A DNA stretch of 64,000 nt from Marsupella aquatica (Eukaryota; Marchantiophyta): NCBI GenBank assembly GCA_973895155.1, contig OZ316896.1, positions 1,426,001-1,490,000 of the forward strand. The letters are read 5' to 3'. This document shows, piece by piece, positions 60,772 to 64,000 of the stretch. The position numbers were made by a program, and so were the translations under genes. The first letter of the stretch is position 1. Every line of letters begins with the position of its first letter. The notes under the pieces were generated by a model. It saw nothing but the letters and a program-made list of their open reading frames with translations, ran no database searches and was not told where the DNA came from.

Positions 60772-63700
60772 CTACACTACAATTAGAAGATAGAGGATGG
60801 CATTGAGTGCCACTAAGAGGAAGTTTGTGGAAATATGAGAGCTACAAGCTGGAACTACTTTTGATGTGGGGGTTGGGCCAGGTGCAAGTGCTAATAAGCC
60901 TAGAAGGGGAGACTCTGGAACCACTAGAAGTGGACTAGGTGCTGCTGCAGGAGAATACAAGATTGTTTGGGTGCTCAAGACACCACGACGGACTAGCGGT
61001 ATTGAATAGTTCACCGTGCTCGATTGGAGCCCGTTTCCAAGACATTGGTTACCTGCACATCATCACCAGTTGAATTCAATGGAGTTAGAGTGAGACTGCA
61101 TCTTTGTGAGGAACCTGCTTCCATGGGTCATTTCCAAACTTCTGGCATCTTGTGAAAACAAAATAATGGGCATTTCATTCATGTGATGACACAAAGAAGT
61201 ACCATCAAAGTAAGGTTCTTACAACTCAAAAAGTGTCACATGCCATCACAGTGTTGTTGACATATTAGTCACAACACTAATATGTCAACAAAAAAGGGTA
61301 TAAAGAGAGGGAGACTGAAAGGGAAAATCCAGAGAGAGAGGGGGAGAGACAGAATACCTAGATAGTTTTTAACAGTCGTTGGGAAATCGGTGATAATACC
61401 GTCAATTCCATCATTCATCAAAGAGTAGAGCTCCAAAGTGGCATCTGCCCGAAAGTCAAAAGCAAGTGCAACGAATTCGTTTTTCTGGACCTCAAAGAAA
61501 GTCGTCAAGTTCTGCTCATGCGCCAACGCAATCACATCTGTCGGAGGACTGCTCAGGAAATAGTTCGAGTTCATTGGTTCCACCAGTCTCGCGTTGAAAC
61601 TTACCGAAGACGCGTACTTCTTAATTTCCACAAAATCGTTCGCATTCAATGAGATGGGATTGAGGTTGTCATATAGAATTTCGTACATGAGGGGATAGGG
61701 GACATTCAATTCACGAAGTCGGGCAAGAGCAGAGCTGTCCTCAGACTGTAGAATCACTTTACTTGCGCTGTTATACCCAGCTGCAGAAAGAGCACCCGCT
61801 ACCGCATCGACAACAGCCAAATTGTGAGCATCTCTGATGTACACAGCATTCTGCACACAGTACGAGATCGTCAACGTATGGAGATAAACGTGTATGTTGT
61901 ACTAAATTCACGTCTGTCATCCTACTAAGGAATGCATAGTCACCTACTAGCAATCAGAGTACGTAGTTGTGGATTATCAGCACTAACTATGATGTCCACT
62001 TCTTCGTTCAATGCTACTCCACACTTTGTCCCAATGTCTCTCGTGCTTGAAAATGTTGACAGCCCTTCAGAGCATGGAGATTTGAAGTGCAGGAGGTTCG
62101 CCCCCAATCACGAGAGTAACAAGATTGAGTTGGTCCTTTTTACTACTATGTGGGAGTCAGATTTAATCTTTCACTGAGGTCCCAAATTTAGGGCCCTAGC
62201 CCTGTCCTGCATTTGTACCCAACAAACCAAATTCTCATAGTTCAATTGATCATTAAACCTCGGTTTAGGATTTTGCTCAACGAGTTCATTCTAGCCTTCA
62301 TAGAGAACACATTCTTTACCAGATTCAATCCATACTTGCCGTTGCTCACATATAGTACTTTTTATGCTTTTCCATGGTCCCGCAGAGCACGTACCTGAAT
62401 GCCAATCAGAACACCCATTGAATTGTTGTTTGCTATGGTCAAAAACTCCGCTAACCTAATAATACTAAATTCACCATCATAATTTTTGTCCCGCTCCATT
62501 CCCAGTTCCGGATTGTACATTATCGCTGCACACAGGACAAAAATGAATTCATTTCTTCTGTACGTTGTGCCGCACAATATCGGTACCTCCGCTATAGATG
62601 GTTAACAAGAGGGGGAAATGTGAGAATAACTCTAGGAGATTCATTGTAGAGAACAATCAAGGATAGGTCCCTTTGACAAGCTTGAGGTGCAAAATAAATT
62701 TCTCAAGTAAAATTTTGACATCTTGACGGGCGCCCTGGCTACGCCTTCTGTTTAAATCCTGCATCCAGAAAATGAATCTACAAAACCATGAAGCGTCGAC
62801 GGTATCTCACCTCTCAAAGTATTTATTTGGTCCCAGGTGAGATCAAATGTAAAAACGCCGTTGTTGCCACCATAAAAGCCAGGATACGATTTTAAATATT
62901 GCTGGAACAAAGCACGGGTAGACACGTCTGTGGAAACAATCAGATCAACTGTGGGTCGGCAGAACGGTATGCCATCTTTGGAGATTTGCACAATGCAGTC
63001 AATGTAGTCAACTCCCGCATTAATGGCACTGTAGTATGCAGGAGTGGTGGCACCAGGAAATTGTCCACTGTTCCCATTATGGGAGATCAATGTCGGCTTC
63101 TGGAGAATGGTTTCTGCAGGATTGACATTTAAGGCCATCAAATAGACAGATACTAACTTCAATCAGGATGCAAGCATACTATCAACTATTATAGTTCATG
63201 CTCTAAGAAGAAATCAAGAAAACGCTCGAATCTGACAACATTTATTCCTTTCAAGATACTATAAAGAGTTGCTGCACGTTGAGATTCATGCGTCCAATGT
63301 ACATCGCATTTTAAAGTTAACCCAGTTACATGTGCATCGTCCATGTGTCGCTCCGAAATCACCTGCAATAGCGGTTACCCCATGCACTTACCTAAGGTAT
63401 CATTCTACAAACTATCCACAACCTATCGGCCGTCTTCCCTTTGATATCACACTGTAGTCCAACTTACGTTTGTTTTGAAGAGAACTGTTCCGTGAATTCG
63501 AGGCATAACAACCTACAGTTCATACGCAAATTCCACACCTTAGGACTAGTCATTGTCAATTGTTCATCCAATATGTTCAAAAAGAACACAAGACTAACAA
63601 TTCAGAAATCCACTTTTACTCTAACGCTTGCACTCATCCGGCAGGCTCAGTATGACTCCAACTTCCAGAGAACTGAGATTTGACCTTCTAAAGAAATAGC

Positions 63701-64000
63701 AGCATTGGTAGACAAATACTTACTTATGGCTTCGGATGCTGTTATTGGGAAGTCTGTGAAAAAACCATCCACTGAGAAATTATTCGTTTCGGTGTAGTAC
63801 AAAATTTCAGTAATTGGGTCAAAAGTGTAATTGTAACTGTTTGGATACTGGTCATTCGCAAAATCATAAGCGTAAACTTCAAGTCCAACCTTGTGAGCAT
63901 CTCCAACAAGAGTGGAAGGTGCCTGGAGATACTTGGTCTTTGGGTCAAATGACCAAATGTAACTTTTTGGGACGAGGATCCCAGATGCTAACGTTTTGAT
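60772..64000 (-). CDS. GDPD-like, GPI-anchored surface protein (GDPDL/SHV3 family), 3' part
   Basis: Five exons: >64000-63724, 63113-62811, 62525-62395, 61850-61358, 61052-60772, with GT/AG borders and agreeing phases; 494 residues are visible and the 5' end is off the window. The first exon is the end of the first GDPD-like domain (SYIWSFDPKTKYLQAPSTLV, VDGFFTDFPITASEAI). The second domain starts TILQKPTLISHNGNSGQFPG, has DYIDCIVQISKDGIPFCRP, and ends DGIDGIITDFPTTVKNYLG. The last exon begins NQCLGNGL, then a Pro/Ala/Ser-rich linker and a hydrophobic tail (FLLVALNAILYLLIVV), which fits a GPI-anchor signal. Angiosperm members such as SHV3 act at the plasma membrane and are needed for normal cellulose and pectin organisation; their true enzymatic activity is debated. 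In this copy PTLISHNG stands where active GDPDs have an RG(H) start, as is usual for the second domain of this family. Confidence 0.93.

Overview
This is nuclear DNA from a land plant, most likely a moss or another seed-free plant. The gene families are plant ones: a GT77-type glycosyltransferase, a GH17/CBM43 beta-1,3-glucanase, a CC-type glutaredoxin ending in ALWL, an F-box/kelch protein and a GPI-anchored GDPD-like protein. A twelve-exon gene for the ciliary protein IFT52 is also present; flowering plants have no cilia, while bryophytes, lycophytes and ferns have swimming sperm. GT-AG introns, low gene density and long AT-rich spacers full of tandem repeats fit this. The species cannot be fixed from the sequence alone.

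Layout. Positions 1-1580 (+) hold the last three visible exons of a GT77-like glycosyltransferase whose start lies off the left edge. Positions 1581-10342 hold no recognisable gene but contain several direct repeats and a 28-base G run. Positions 10343-13463 (+) hold a secreted endo-1,3-beta-glucosidase. I rebuilt it as three exons; a short first exon supplies the signal peptide and a short last exon supplies the sixth cysteine of the CBM43 domain. A possible unknown gene (-) lies at 16673-17092. A 205-bp foldback element with a 9-bp target duplication, Mutator-like, sits at 19468-19672. A CC-type glutaredoxin (-) is at 25592-26137.

Positions 33074-37620 (-) are the decayed body of a non-LTR retrotransposon. 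Its order is N-terminal zinc finger, reverse transcriptase, CxC zinc knuckle, and a putative restriction-like nuclease, and it is preceded by about 185-bp repeats at its 5' end. The order resembles R2-type elements. A second possible retroelement scrap lies at 37865-38321. Positions 44983-46278 (-) hold an F-box/kelch gene with two in-frame internal duplications. Positions 46461-48120 and 50566-51010 are tandem repeat arrays; the second has 84-bp units open on both strands.

Positions 53057-58012 (-) hold IFT52, of which only the first coding exon is missing. Positions 60772-64000 (-) hold the 3' five exons of a GDPDL/SHV3-type protein, cut by the right edge.

The genes do not form an operon or pathway. 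Three of them (GT77, GH17/CBM43 and GDPDL) concern the cell wall and cell surface, one is ciliary, one redox/transcriptional, and one probably in ubiquitin ligation. Exon joins for the GT77, GH17, IFT52 and GDPDL genes were checked by hand: donor, acceptor and reading phase agree at every join given. The strongest candidates for something little described are the R2-like element with 5' monomers and the 84-bp two-strand-open repeat.
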